DNA from: Chitinophagaceae bacterium
GTDB lineage: Bacteria > Bacteroidota > Bacteroidia > Chitinophagales > Chitinophagaceae
Direction of reading: 5' to 3'
Assembly (NCBI GenBank): GCA_019638615.1
Contig: JAHBTL010000007.1
Coordinates: 62,001 to 126,000 of the forward strand
Length of the DNA stretch: 64,000 nt
Shown: positions 1 through 8,320 of the stretch, in pieces
Numbering within the stretch: the first letter of the stretch is position 1
Layout of the letters: each line of letters starts with the position of its first letter
Program-made: the position numbers and the translations under genes
The notes under the pieces: model-generated
What the model was told of the DNA's origin: nothing
What the model saw: only the letters and a program-made list of their open reading frames with translations
The model's database searches: none

Positions 1-639
1 ATGCTGGCTTAACAGCTCCGATCCTCCGCCTTCACCCCAGGCTCCTATGATTGAGAGGTCAATGCCTTCCAGCGAAGGATGATTGTCGTACCTCGCACCC
101 AGTGCCCTGATCATGCCTCCAAAATAAGTAACATACCTTGGATCTTCGGGATCTACCATCCACTTGTTCACAGGGTTATTGTACGCAAAGTTTGTATTGC
201 TTCCTGCCATTTTCCTGTACCAGCCTGGTACATCTCTTTCTGCACCGGTACCATAAGGCGCTATACGAAGCAGTAATTTTTGTCCTCTCTTCCGGGCGCT
301 GTCTAACGCCTGGTCGATCAGGTCCCAGCGATACTTCCCCAGCTCAGGTTCTATGAACTTCCAGTATACACGCCAGTAGGCGATGGTTGTGGAAGGGTGA
401 TCTTTGTTAAGGAGCGTACCACTATAATTTTGATATTTGACAGGATATCCTTCTTCCCACCCTGCCCCCGGAAATAAAGAATCCCCGTTAAAATGCTGGA
501 ATGTATTAAACCCTATGCCGGGGTTGATCAACACACTGTCGGTTTCTTTGGGTCTTACTACTGCAATGCCTTCTGCTATCTGGCTCAGCAACAGGACCGG
601 CATGAATAAAAAAACAAGTAGGTGAATGCATTTTTTCAT
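1..639 (-). CDS. Secreted TIM-barrel glycosidase-like protein, C-terminus outside the window
   Basis: The reading frame starts at an ATG (639-637) and runs open to base 1, so only the first 213 residues are present. It opens with a signal peptide (MKKC, then a hydrophobic run ending LLLSQ). The mature part has an INPGIGFNTFQHF segment, then WRVYWKFIEPELGKYRWD near residue 95, typical of beta-galactosidase-like (GH42-like or DUF4832-associated) TIM barrels. A later GIDLSIIGAWGEGGG resembles the strand carrying a catalytic acid. Family is inferred from these motifs. It probably acts on a glycan outside the cytoplasm and lies downstream of the SUMF1-fold gene on the same strand. Confidence 0.7.
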   Translation of the reverse strand, partial: MKKCIHLLVFLFMPVLLLSQIAEGIAVVRPKETDSVLINPGIGFNTFQHFNGDSLFPGAGWEEGYPVKYQNYSGTLLNKDHPSTTIAYWRVYWKFIEPELGKYRWDLIDQALDSARKRGQKLLLRIAPYGTGAERDVPGWYRKMAGSNTNFAYNNPVNKWMVDPEDPRYVTYFGGMIRALGARYDNHPSLEGIDLSIIGAWGEGGGSELLSQH

Positions 640-753
640 CTTAAATAGTATTTGTAGTGGAAGGAATTGTATGCGTGATAAGCATTCAAAGCACAAATTT
701 CCTGTGCAGGCTGCTCCGCTACAGGCGCCACGAAAAATCAGGCAAAGCTCCGA

Positions 754-1755
754 TCAAAGATCCTGGGGCTGCCGGGCAAAATACCGGGTAATTTCTTCGG
801 TAGAAGGCTGTTTAAGCGGCCGTACTATACGGAAGCCTACAAAAGAAGCATCAGTGTTCCACCAATCGCTTTTAGGTATCTGCGGATCACGCTGCTTCCA
901 TGATGCTTTGGAAGGCAATCGTGCAGCGCACCGGAGCGCCTCTGCATCATCATCCCATGACCCTCCTTTTACCACCCGCGGATAAAGTGTTTTCGGTTGT
1001 GCCCAGGCATTGCTCTTTGTACTTTCAGCTCTGGAGTAAAAATCCGGGAAGTATTGATCTAAGGTCCACTCGGCTACATTACCGTGCATATCGTATAATC
1101 CCCATGCGTTAGGTCTTTTTGTACCTACTTTTTGATATTTCTCGTTGCTGTTTTTACTATACCATGCATATTCCGTCAGTTGGCTTTTATCATTTCCGAA
1201 GCTATATGCCTGGTTAGACCCGGCCCTGCAGGCGTACTCCCATTCAGCTTCCGTAGGTAGTCTGTAGAAATGCCCCGTTTTTTCTGTAAGCCATTTACAA
1301 TAAGCCAGGGCAGCATATTGCGTCATATTCACTGCCGGGTATCCTGTTTTTCCCATGCCAAAGCTCATGTCGGTAAAAGGTGGGGTAGGAGAGGTGACTG
1401 CATCTACTATGACCTGTTTTTTATTGACTGTAGTTGTTTTGGCGTTCCGCTCTTTTTCTATAGCTGGATACACGAACAGTTCGTACTGTTCCCAGGTGAT
1501 CTCATATTTTCCTATCCAGAAAGGATCCAGTGCTACGGAATGAACAGGACCTTCATCGTTCTTCCTGCCAGGCTCTTTTTCAGGGCTCCCTATCGTAGCT
1601 GTTCCCCCTTTGATCGCTACCATGTCGAAATGTATTTTAGTACCAGGAACGGTTTCGGTGTATGATGCGAACGTTTGCGCATACACTCCCGGGACAACAC
1701 TTATAAAAAAGATAATACCGGTAAAAAAAGCCCATCCTGTTTTTTTTGTTTCCAT
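754..1755 (-). CDS. Secreted SUMF1/FGE-fold protein (formylglycine-generating-enzyme-like)
   Basis: 333 residues from an ATG at 1755, with an N-terminal signal peptide ending near VYAQ. The SUMF1 fold is visible throughout: MVAIKGGTATIGSP near residue 45, PFWIGKYEITWEQY near 94, YRLPTEAEWEYACRAG near 165, GLYDMHGNVAEWTLD near 223, VKGGSWDDDAEALRCAARLP near 264 and FVGFRIVRP near the end. True formylglycine-generating enzymes use two cysteines five residues apart. Here only the one in RCAARLP remains and alanine occupies the other position, so sulfatase-activating activity is doubtful. It could instead be a structural or binding SUMF1 protein. It is divergent from the agaS operon. Confidence 0.85.
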   Translation of the reverse strand: METKKTGWAFFTGIIFFISVVPGVYAQTFASYTETVPGTKIHFDMVAIKGGTATIGSPEKEPGRKNDEGPVHSVALDPFWIGKYEITWEQYELFVYPAIEKERNAKTTTVNKKQVIVDAVTSPTPPFTDMSFGMGKTGYPAVNMTQYAALAYCKWLTEKTGHFYRLPTEAEWEYACRAGSNQAYSFGNDKSQLTEYAWYSKNSNEKYQKVGTKRPNAWGLYDMHGNVAEWTLDQYFPDFYSRAESTKSNAWAQPKTLYPRVVKGGSWDDDAEALRCAARLPSKASWKQRDPQIPKSDWWNTDASFVGFRIVRPLKQPSTEEITRYFARQPQDL

Positions 1756-1851
1756 ATTGTACTATTTAAAATAATAAATATCCGTTAATCTGCCTGATAC
1801 AGCGCTGTTTTAAAAAAGGAAAAGTTTCGAAAGTATAAAAATAAAAAAATG

Positions 1852-1882
1852 ATTGAAAATTGAAAGGTATTATTTATTTTTG
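1852..1882 (+). promoter_or_regulatory. Bacteroidota-type promoter of the agaS operon with GAAA-rich repeats
   Basis: A TTG at 1853-1855 and TATTTTTG at 1875-1882 are separated by 19 bases, matching the Bacteroidota TTTG-N19-TAnnTTTG promoter. The expected start of transcription is just before the ATG at 1902. The surrounding 75 bases repeat CGAAA/TGAAA units: 1829-1833, 1854-1859, 1861-1865, 1881-1886 and 1892-1898. GTTTCGA (1824-1830) and TCGAAAC (1893-1899) form a widely spaced inverted pair. DeoR-family sugar-phosphate repressors often use repeats of this kind, but no such regulator is encoded here, so the operator reading is inference. Confidence 0.6.
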
Positions 1883-1901
1883 AAACTATAATCGAAACAA
1901 A

Positions 1902-3140
1902 ATGAAATTAAAGCAAGGGTATCCTGCTCGGCCAGAGCAAGAGGGGCTTTCATACTATCTCGGTTTTTCTCAAAGTGAACTGGAACAGAAAGGAGCATTT
2001 TTTACTGCCCGTGAAATTGCACAACAGCCAGACCTGTGGATTAAAACATGGAACCTGGTAGCATCACAAAAGGACAGCCTGGCATCTTTTCTTCGTGAAG
2101 CTTTTGCACATGATTCGCTTTCCGTGATCCTCACCGGTGCAGGAACTTCTGCTTACATAGGGGATGTGCTGCAGGGGCCTTTTCAAAAAAATACCGGGCG
2201 GCAAACGATGGCGATCCCCACAACAGACCTGATTTCTCACCCGGCACATTATTTTAATGCCAATGCCAATCTCCTGATCTCGTTTGCCAGATCTGGCGAG
2301 AGTCCTGAAAGTGTTGCGGCATTGCAACTGGCAGATGTTTTCTCTCAAAAAACCTATCATCTTATTATAACCTGTAATCCCAAAGGGAAGCTGGCCTTGT
2401 CAAAGGAGACGGCCAATAGCCGGGTACTGGTCTTTCTGTTGCCTCCTGAAGCAGATGACCAAAGTCTTGCCATGACAGGAAGCTTTACATCTATGTTGCT
2501 GGCAGGACTATTGATCTCGCGCATAAGAGAGGTACGGGAGCTTGAACGACAGGTGATGCGCCTGTCTGGTTATGCTAACAATATTCTTCATAATTACAGG
2601 GAAAAATTAAGAGACGCTGCAAAGCTGGGTTTTGAAAGAGCTATTTTCCTGGGGTCAGGGCCTTTGCGTTCTGTTGCCAACGAATCGGATCTTAAGGTAC
2701 AGGAACTGACAGACGGAAAAGTAATATGTAAGTTTGACTCGTTCCTGGGCTTCAGGCACGGCCCTAAAGCCGTTATTAATCCATACACCCTGATGGTATA
2801 TTTATTTTCGAATGATAAATATGTATATCAATATGAAAGAGATTTAATAAATGCTATCGAGGCCGGGGAAAAAGGGCTTTTCAGCATTGGCGTGACGGAG
2901 ACACGCAACAGTGATGTTAATACGGACCTTTTAATAGTCTTGTCGGATGATGGTAACAAGGTTGATGAGGAATTTCTTTCCGTATGCAGCGTGTTACCGG
3001 CGCAGATACTTGGATTTTATAAATCGCTCGAATTTGGTTTAAAACCCGACAGCCCGAGCGAAAATGCAACCATCACCAGGGTGGTAAAAGGAGTGGTTAT
3101 ATATCCTTTCTCCGGCAATGGAAAGCATGCCGGTAAATAA
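1902..3140 (+). CDS. agaS: AgaS-type SIS-domain sugar-phosphate isomerase/deaminase
   Basis: 412 residues with two SIS domains. The first has LTGAGTSAYIGD at about 77-89 and the phosphate-binding SFARSGESPES at about 128-138. The second has FLGSGPLRSVANESDLKVQE near 248 and the FLGFRHGPKAVI segment near 283 that is characteristic of the AgaS family. The likely reaction is galactosamine-6-phosphate to tagatose-6-phosphate plus ammonia, or a related aldose/ketose isomerisation. It is the first gene of a four-gene operon with a PfkB kinase and a class II aldolase, which fits the tagatose-6-phosphate route. The exact substrate is inferred. Confidence 0.88.
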   Translation: MKLKQGYPARPEQEGLSYYLGFSQSELEQKGAFFTAREIAQQPDLWIKTWNLVASQKDSLASFLREAFAHDSLSVILTGAGTSAYIGDVLQGPFQKNTGRQTMAIPTTDLISHPAHYFNANANLLISFARSGESPESVAALQLADVFSQKTYHLIITCNPKGKLALSKETANSRVLVFLLPPEADDQSLAMTGSFTSMLLAGLLISRIREVRELERQVMRLSGYANNILHNYREKLRDAAKLGFERAIFLGSGPLRSVANESDLKVQELTDGKVICKFDSFLGFRHGPKAVINPYTLMVYLFSNDKYVYQYERDLINAIEAGEKGLFSIGVTETRNSDVNTDLLIVLSDDGNKVDEEFLSVCSVLPAQILGFYKSLEFGLKPDSPSENATITRVVKGVVIYPFSGNGKHAGK

Positions 3141-3183
3141 AACGAACTTACATTACCATACGAGCTAAAGTTGAATATATACA

Positions 3184-4137
3184 ATGAGTATCAAAAAGTA
3201 CGATGTAGTTGTAATTGGAGAGCTAAATGTTGATCTCATTTTAAATAAAACAGCTGTTTTTCCTGAATTGGGAAAAGAGATCCTTGCCCGGCAAATGAAC
3301 CTGGTGCTGGGAAGCTCTTCCGCTATTTTCGCCAGCAATATCAGCTGCCTGGGCGCTAAGGTTGCATTTATCGGGAAAACGGGCGTTGACCTGTTCGGCG
3401 ATTTTGTTATAAGCAGCCTGCAATCAAAAGCTGTTGATACTGGCGGGATCGTACAGGACAGATCAACCAGCACCGGGGCCACGGTAGTGATTAACTTTAA
3501 CGAAGACCGCGCCATGATCACGCATCCCGGTGCTATGGAAGCATTTTCCGGTAATGAAGTGAACTGGGATATTATCCGGCAATCCCGGCATTTGCATATT
3601 TCATCTTATTTTATACAGACTTCCCTGCAAAAAAACATAGGTAATATTTTCAGGAAAGCCAAGCAACTGGGGCTGACAACGTCATTTGATCCTCAATGGG
3701 ACCCTGCAGAGAAATGGGAAATAGATCTTGATGAGATGCTTCCGGATATAGACCTGTTTTTTCCTAATGAATCTGAGATATTGAAAATTACACATACCAG
3801 CACCGTAGAGGACGCGGTGCAAAAGATAAAGCCGGCAGGCACTGCTATCGTGATCAAGCAGGGTAACCAGGGATCTACTATAATACAAAACAGCAAAGCA
3901 CATTCATTGCCGGCTTTTTTGAACGAGGAGGTGGTAGATGCCATTGGGGCGGGAGATAGTTTTAATGCAGGGTTCGTTTACCGGTTTTTGCAAAACCAAC
4001 CGCTTGAGTATTGCCACCGGTTTGGAAATATGATCGCAGCAATGTCTACCACAGCCGCCGGTGGCACCGGCGCGTTTTCCGGCAGGCAGGAAGTGTTTAC
4101 CGTTTTAAAAGAAAAGTATGGCTACGAAGAAAATTAG
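3184..4137 (+). CDS. PfkB-family sugar kinase
   Basis: 317 residues of the ribokinase/PfkB fold. The N-terminus reads YDVVVIGELNVDLIL, followed by a glycine-rich LGSSSAIFASNISCLGAKVA segment near 41. The second PfkB signature DAIGAGDSFNAGF begins near residue 252, with the catalytic base at about Asp258. The gene starts 43 bases after agaS and its 3' end overlaps the aldolase by 20 bases, so the three are cotranscribed. In that context it most likely phosphorylates tagatose-6-phosphate or a similar ketose phosphate to the bisphosphate. Sequence alone does not fix specificity. Confidence 0.87.
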   Translation: MSIKKYDVVVIGELNVDLILNKTAVFPELGKEILARQMNLVLGSSSAIFASNISCLGAKVAFIGKTGVDLFGDFVISSLQSKAVDTGGIVQDRSTSTGATVVINFNEDRAMITHPGAMEAFSGNEVNWDIIRQSRHLHISSYFIQTSLQKNIGNIFRKAKQLGLTTSFDPQWDPAEKWEIDLDEMLPDIDLFFPNESEILKITHTSTVEDAVQKIKPAGTAIVIKQGNQGSTIIQNSKAHSLPAFLNEEVVDAIGAGDSFNAGFVYRFLQNQPLEYCHRFGNMIAAMSTTAAGGTGAFSGRQEVFTVLKEKYGYEEN

Positions 4138-4984
4138 TTTAAAGGAAAAGCTGCGCCTGAAACAACAGGAAAGAGCTGCATTGCTTGCCACGAATTTCTA
4201 TAATTACGAAACGTTGAGAGGAATAATGGAAGCGGCACAGGAAACAAAGCAGCCCGTCATTCTGCAACTGACCAAAAGCTCCATAGATTATATGGGTTTA
4301 CAGGTTGCCGTAAGTATGGCAAGGGCTGCATTGGCACATTACGAGGTAGAAGGCTGGCTTCACCTGGATCATTCTGATTCTTACGAACTTGTTGAAACAT
4401 GCCTGCTTGCCGGATTTGATTCTGTAATGATAGATGCCAGTGAACAACCTTTTGAAGAGAATATCGCCATTTCCCGGAAAGTAGTGAAGCTTGCAGCAAA
4501 ATACAATGCCAATGTTGAAGCAGAGCTTGGATATATAGCCAAGCTTGGACAGTCAACTGAAACGGTGGGCTTTACAGACCCGGAAGAAGCCAGGATCTTT
4601 GTTGAGCAAACCGGCGTTGATGCCCTGGCAGTAGCTATCGGATCTGCTCATGGGTTCTATAAAAAAGAACCGCGGCTGGATATAGAAAGACTGAAAGAGA
4701 TACATGCCATAACAGGCGCTACGCTGGTTTTGCACGGTGGTTCAGGAATACCTGCCACAAGCTTGCGGGAAGCTATAGAAAATGGCATCTGCAAGATCAA
4801 CCTGGCTACTGAGATCAAGAATATATTCATCCGTACTTTGCATACCTGTTTTGTATCAAAAGAGGAAATTGACCTGAGAAAATTATTTCCTCCTGCCATT
4901 ACAGCCGTGAAGAACCTGGTAGCAGAGAAGTTGAATATTGTGAGTCAGTACCAAACTAAAATCAATATGAACATTTCATCTTAA
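4118..4984 (+). CDS. Class II fructose/tagatose-bisphosphate aldolase (GatY/KbaY type)
   Basis: 288 residues, the usual length for GatY/KbaY/FbaA. The signatures of zinc-dependent class II aldolases appear in order: HLDHSDSYE at about 82-90, MIDASEQPFEENI at 104-116, VEAELGYIAKLGQ at 133-145, AHGFYKKEP at 177-185 and LVLHGGSGIP at 203-212, giving the expected His and Glu metal ligands. It would cleave tagatose-1,6-bisphosphate (or fructose-1,6-bisphosphate) to glyceraldehyde-3-phosphate and dihydroxyacetone phosphate. The start overlaps the kinase gene, so the two are translationally linked. The neighbours favour a tagatose or amino-sugar pathway over glycolysis. Confidence 0.9.
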   Translation: MATKKISLKEKLRLKQQERAALLATNFYNYETLRGIMEAAQETKQPVILQLTKSSIDYMGLQVAVSMARAALAHYEVEGWLHLDHSDSYELVETCLLAGFDSVMIDASEQPFEENIAISRKVVKLAAKYNANVEAELGYIAKLGQSTETVGFTDPEEARIFVEQTGVDALAVAIGSAHGFYKKEPRLDIERLKEIHAITGATLVLHGGSGIPATSLREAIENGICKINLATEIKNIFIRTLHTCFVSKEEIDLRKLFPPAITAVKNLVAEKLNIVSQYQTKINMNISS

Positions 4985-4990
4985 GTTATA

Positions 4991-6034
4991 ATGAAAAACC
5001 AATCTTTGGCCGGCAGTGAAACAAGGGAAGCCGTTTTTTATACGATGGACGACTTCCCTTCCGTTCAAAAATTTGATGCACATATGCATGTAAATACCAA
5101 TAGTGCACTATTGGTAAATTTTGCAAAAGCAAATAACCTGGGTTTACTGAGCATTAATGTCGATGTGCCGGATTTTCCTTCGTTGGAGCAGCAGCAGGAG
5201 TTCACGACCGGGCATCTGAAAAACAACCCCGGTCATTTTGCGTTCATTGCCAGCTTCCGTGTACATGATATGGAAGATCCGGGCTGGCTGGAGAAAACAA
5301 TTGCCCATCTTGACGATGCTTTTGAACGCGGAGCAGTTGGTGTTAAAGTATGGAAAAATATAGGAATGGAATATAAGGATAAGGACGGGAATTTTGTGAT
5401 GATAGACGACCCGAGACTGGATCCTGTGTTTGACTTTATTGCACAAAAAAATAAAACACTCCTCGGGCACCTGGGCGAGCCGAAAAATTGCTGGTTGCCT
5501 GTTGAAGAGATGACCGTGGTCAATGACAAAGAATATTTCAGCCACCACCCTGAGTATCACATGTATCTGCACCCCGAATATCCTTCTTACCAAAAGCAGA
5601 TTGAAGCAAGAGATCATATGCTTGAGAAGCATCCCGATATGCGGTTTGTGGGGGCTCATCTTGCCAGTTTGGAATGGAGCGTGGATGAAATTGCTGAAAG
5701 GTTGGAAAGATTCCCAAATTTAGCAGTAGATATGGCAGAACGCATTCCACACCTGCAATACCAGGCTGTTAATGAATATGAAAAAGTAAGAGATTTTTTT
5801 ATCAGATACCAGGACAGGATCCTGTATGCTACCGACATTACGGTAGATGATTCCATATCTCCGGAAACTGTTCAGGCAAATGCTTATTCCACCTGGATAA
5901 ATCATTGGAGATTTTTTATTTCAGATGAAATGATGGAAGCACCGGAAGTGTCGGGAAAGTTCCGTGCTCTCCATTTGCCTAAGGATGTGGTTGATAAAGT
6001 GTATACCTCCAATTTTAAAAAATGGTACCCTTAA
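4991..6034 (+). CDS. Amidohydrolase family 2 TIM-barrel hydrolase
   Basis: 347 residues, starting six bases after the aldolase. The metal-binding HMH is seen in KFDAHMHVN near residue 29. Further amidohydrolase_2 (ACMSD-like) landmarks follow: GAVGVKVWKNIGMEY near 115, LLGHLGEPKNCW near 157, FVGAHLASLEWS near 219 and a late YATDITVDDS near 279. This is a cytoplasmic metal-dependent hydrolase or decarboxylase. In this operon it may remove an acyl or lactone group before the AgaS/kinase/aldolase steps, but that role is inferred. It does not resemble the classical NagA/AgaA deacetylases. Confidence 0.8.
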   Translation: MKNQSLAGSETREAVFYTMDDFPSVQKFDAHMHVNTNSALLVNFAKANNLGLLSINVDVPDFPSLEQQQEFTTGHLKNNPGHFAFIASFRVHDMEDPGWLEKTIAHLDDAFERGAVGVKVWKNIGMEYKDKDGNFVMIDDPRLDPVFDFIAQKNKTLLGHLGEPKNCWLPVEEMTVVNDKEYFSHHPEYHMYLHPEYPSYQKQIEARDHMLEKHPDMRFVGAHLASLEWSVDEIAERLERFPNLAVDMAERIPHLQYQAVNEYEKVRDFFIRYQDRILYATDITVDDSISPETVQANAYSTWINHWRFFISDEMMEAPEVSGKFRALHLPKDVVDKVYTSNFKKWYP

Positions 6035-6335
6035 TGTAATACGCTGCCTGTCCTGATCGCCGCTACAGTTTCTCTTTTGATACAATACTGATTATATTAT
6101 TTTATGCAGATAGTGTTGAATCACCCCATTAATATACTACTGACGAAATCATTTGCAGAAAATCTCAATTTGAGTAAGTTAAAGTCTTTGTGAAGAAATT
6201 TATTACGTATATTACCAAATTAATGAAGCCAGTTGCAACTGATTTGAAGATATCCGGAAAAGTTAATCCAAGTGCTGCCCGGCACGGGAGATTTATTTGA
6301 TTCACGTCTGACGCTGATATAAATTTTGTTTGAAG
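6035..6335. other. Intergenic region between the sugar operon and the Moco locus
   Basis: No gene or convincing RNA is seen in these 301 bases. A TTTG at 6296-6299 lies about 20 bases upstream of TAAATTTTG (6320-6328), a near miss to the Bacteroidota promoter, just before the permease gene. No strong terminator hairpin was found after the amidohydrolase gene. Confidence 0.4.
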
Positions 6336-7097
6336 ATGCAGCATTGGGAGCTATTGATCTTTTTTGCAATTATTGCTTTTATATATTCTTCCGTAGGGTT
6401 CGGCGGCGGTTCCAGTTATTTGGCCATATTAGCCATGTATGCACTCCCCTTTAAAGAGTTGCGCTTAATTGCTTTGTTATGCAATGTTATTGTGGTTACC
6501 GGCGGCGTTTATATTTACCTGAAAAACGGGCAGGTAACATGGAAAAAAATATTACCGCTGGTTTTATTCAGCGTGCCAATGGCGTATCTGGGAGCTGTTG
6601 TGCGGATCAGCCAGGATGTATTTTTTGTCATTCTCGGATGCAGCCTGGTTGTTGCTTCTATATTGTTATGGATAAAAACCGATCCCACTACTGTTACCAA
6701 TATAAAAGAACCTCAAAAAAACGGGTTCATAAAAAATGGGGCTTGGGGTGGCACTATCGGCTTTTTGTCGGGCATGGTGGGCATTGGCGGCGGTATTTTT
6801 TTATCGCCGGTTTTAAATTTGATGAAATGGGATTTACCTAAAAAAATCGCTGCAACTGCCAGCGTATTCATACTGGTTAATTCTATTTCCGGGATCGCAG
6901 GTCAACTGGCCACAGTTCCTGAAAACCTGAACTACAGCCGCATCATCCTGCTATGTGTAGCAGTATTGATCGGCGGACAGGCAGGTTCGAGAATGTCTGT
7001 AAAATTTAACCCGGTAGTGGTGAGACGAATGACGGCTGTATTGGTATTTTGTGCGGGAATTGAGGTGCTGCTTAAACATCTTCCGAAGTTTTTTTAA
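6336..7097 (+). CDS. TauE/SafE-family membrane permease
   Basis: 253 residues from the ATG at 6336; a TTG two codons earlier is possible but less likely. About eight hydrophobic segments are visible. The internal duplication of the TauE/SafE family shows as SVGFGGGSSYLAIL near residue 20 and GMVGIGGGIFLSPVL near 148. These inner-membrane proteins export or import sulfur oxyanions or small organic anions. It begins the Moco gene run, 16 bases before moaD, so it may carry an anion related to the locus (for instance a sulfur or molybdenum oxyanion). That link is inferred from position only. Confidence 0.85.
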   Translation: MQHWELLIFFAIIAFIYSSVGFGGGSSYLAILAMYALPFKELRLIALLCNVIVVTGGVYIYLKNGQVTWKKILPLVLFSVPMAYLGAVVRISQDVFFVILGCSLVVASILLWIKTDPTTVTNIKEPQKNGFIKNGAWGGTIGFLSGMVGIGGGIFLSPVLNLMKWDLPKKIAATASVFILVNSISGIAGQLATVPENLNYSRIILLCVAVLIGGQAGSRMSVKFNPVVVRRMTAVLVFCAGIEVLLKHLPKFF

Positions 7098-7113
7098 ATT
7101 ATTTTAAAAGAAA

Positions 7114-7356
7114 ATGACAATAAACATATTGGCTTTTGGCATTGTGAAAGAAATAGCAGGCAGCTCCCGGAAAGTATTGGAGCTGGAAAATGGTACAACG
7201 GTTGCCCGATTAAAAAATATACTGGAAACCGCATACCCCAAAATGAAGCAACTGAAATCATATATGGTAGCCGTGAACGATGAATATGCGGAAGATGATT
7301 TAATAGTAAGCCCCAATGACGAGGTCGCTATCATACCCCCGGTAAGCGGTGGATAA
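7114..7356 (+). CDS. moaD: Molybdopterin synthase small subunit MoaD
   Basis: 80 residues with a ubiquitin-like beta-grasp pattern: MTINILAFGIVKEIAG at the start, LKNILE in the middle and DEVAIIPPVSGG at the end. The C-terminal Gly-Gly is the residue pair that is adenylated and thiocarboxylated by MoeB, giving the sulfur donor for molybdopterin. It lies between the permease and moaE, ten bases upstream of the latter, and so forms the MPT synthase pair with it. Confidence 0.93.
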   Translation: MTINILAFGIVKEIAGSSRKVLELENGTTVARLKNILETAYPKMKQLKSYMVAVNDEYAEDDLIVSPNDEVAIIPPVSGG

Positions 7357-7365
7357 AATGAATGG

Positions 7366-7785
7366 ATGATGATTGATATAAAGATTACAAACGAAATATT
7401 GGATGCAGCAGCCTGCATCGCTAAAGCCACCGACGCGGCATGTGGTGGTATAGCGGTGTTTATAGGTGCTGTCAGAAACCAGACAAAAGAAAAAAAAGTT
7501 ACCCGGTTAGAATATGAATGTTACGAATCTATGGCATTAAAAGAAATGAAGAAAATTGCTGAGGAAGCTATCCGGCTGTGGAGTGTAAACAATATAATTA
7601 TTCATCATCGTACCGGTATTTTGCACATCGGTGATACGGCAGTGATCATTGCAGTAAGCAGCGCTCATCGCGATGCCGCTTTTGATGCCTGCAGGTATAT
7701 CATTGATACGCTCAAGAAAACGGTTCCTATATGGAAAAAAGAAATTTTTGAAGGAGGCGAAGAATGGATATCTGCGCATGCTTAA
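7366..7785 (+). CDS. moaE: Molybdopterin synthase catalytic subunit MoaE
   Basis: 139 residues, typical for MoaE. Conserved stretches are GGIAVFIGAVRNQTKEKKV near 28, LEYECYESMALKEM near 50, HHRTGILHIGDTAVIIAVSS near 83 and VPIWKKEIFEGGEEW near the C-terminus, which contains the catalytic lysine region. With MoaD it inserts two sulfurs into precursor Z to make molybdopterin. The start is ambiguous between ATG at 7366 and ATG at 7369. A 535-base gap with a repeat element separates it from fdhD. Confidence 0.93.
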   Translation: MMIDIKITNEILDAAACIAKATDAACGGIAVFIGAVRNQTKEKKVTRLEYECYESMALKEMKKIAEEAIRLWSVNNIIIHHRTGILHIGDTAVIIAVSSAHRDAAFDACRYIIDTLKKTVPIWKKEIFEGGEEWISAHA

Positions 7786-7992
7786 ATAATAAGCAGGATG
7801 GGTGCATTCCCAATTGTGGCTTAACATTTAGTCTGCCCTCACCCCTTTATCCCTCTCCATCCCCGCACGTGGGGGAGCGAGGAGAATAATGGTGTGATAA
7901 TTATATATACACCCAATTGCACTCTCTGGTTACCAGGCAGTTGTGCAGTAGGTTCGCTTTATATATACAGTATATCTTTACAAGAAGAAAAC

Positions 7993-8013
7993 CCTGTCTG
8001 TCCGACAGGCAGG
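7993..8013. repeat. 21-bp palindrome of the CCTG-CTGTC-GACAG-CAGG type
   Basis: The sequence CCTGTCTGTCCGACAGGCAGG reads nearly the same on both strands, with one mismatched pair. Palindromes of this form occur repeatedly between genes in Bacteroidota genomes and can act as hairpins at transcript ends. It stands five bases before the larger element at 8019. Confidence 0.6.
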
Positions 8014-8018
8014 CTTAT

Positions 8019-8133
8019 AACCTTAGTAACAAAAAGTAAAGCTTAAACCCCAACCTTATTACATTATTAAGCCTCGCTTCAATCATTGAAGGTAATAAGG
8101 TTGTACAATTATTAACTATGTGTTACTAAGGTT
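8019..8133. repeat. 115-bp nested palindromic MITE-like element
   Basis: Outer arms AACCTTAGTAACA (8019-8031) and TGTTACTAAGGTT (8121-8133) are perfect 13-base inverted repeats. Inside are perfect 12-base arms CAACCTTATTAC (8051-8062) and GTAATAAGGTTG (8092-8103), and inside those a small hairpin CTTCAA-TCA-TTGAAG (8077-8091). TTAT flanks both ends (8015-8018 and 8134-8137) as a possible 4-base target duplication. No coding sequence is present. A non-autonomous transposable element is the best reading; a strong transcript-end structure is the alternative. Confidence 0.65.
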
Positions 8134-8320
8134 TTATATGCAAGCTGCTTTCTTTAATATCAGGATATTCGGCTAAGTAGGTTGGTGTATATCCCATGTT
8201 TTGCAGGCCACCCCCGCGGTACCAATTTGAAATGCACCCGCAGGATGAATGATTTTTTAGGTTAAATTTACCAGTGAATAATTCACCGGGGGTTTCAAAA
8301 GTGAACATAACCATTTGAAA

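Larger units (their letters stand above)
7786..8320. other. Intergenic region between moaE and fdhD holding palindromic repeats
   Basis: No coding potential is convincing here. The stretch holds the CCTG/CAGG palindrome (7993-8013) and the 115-bp nested palindromic element (8019-8133), described separately. A further GC-rich segment at about 8205-8245 could fold, but I could not match it to a known riboswitch. The start signals of fdhD must lie within or downstream of these repeats. Confidence 0.5.

Noticed and set aside
8140-8320. A molybdenum-cofactor riboswitch upstream of fdhD
   Set aside because: The GC-rich folds near 8205-8245 do not show the conserved stems I would expect, and the stretch is explained better by intergenic repeats. 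A covariance-model search for the Moco RNA motif would decide.
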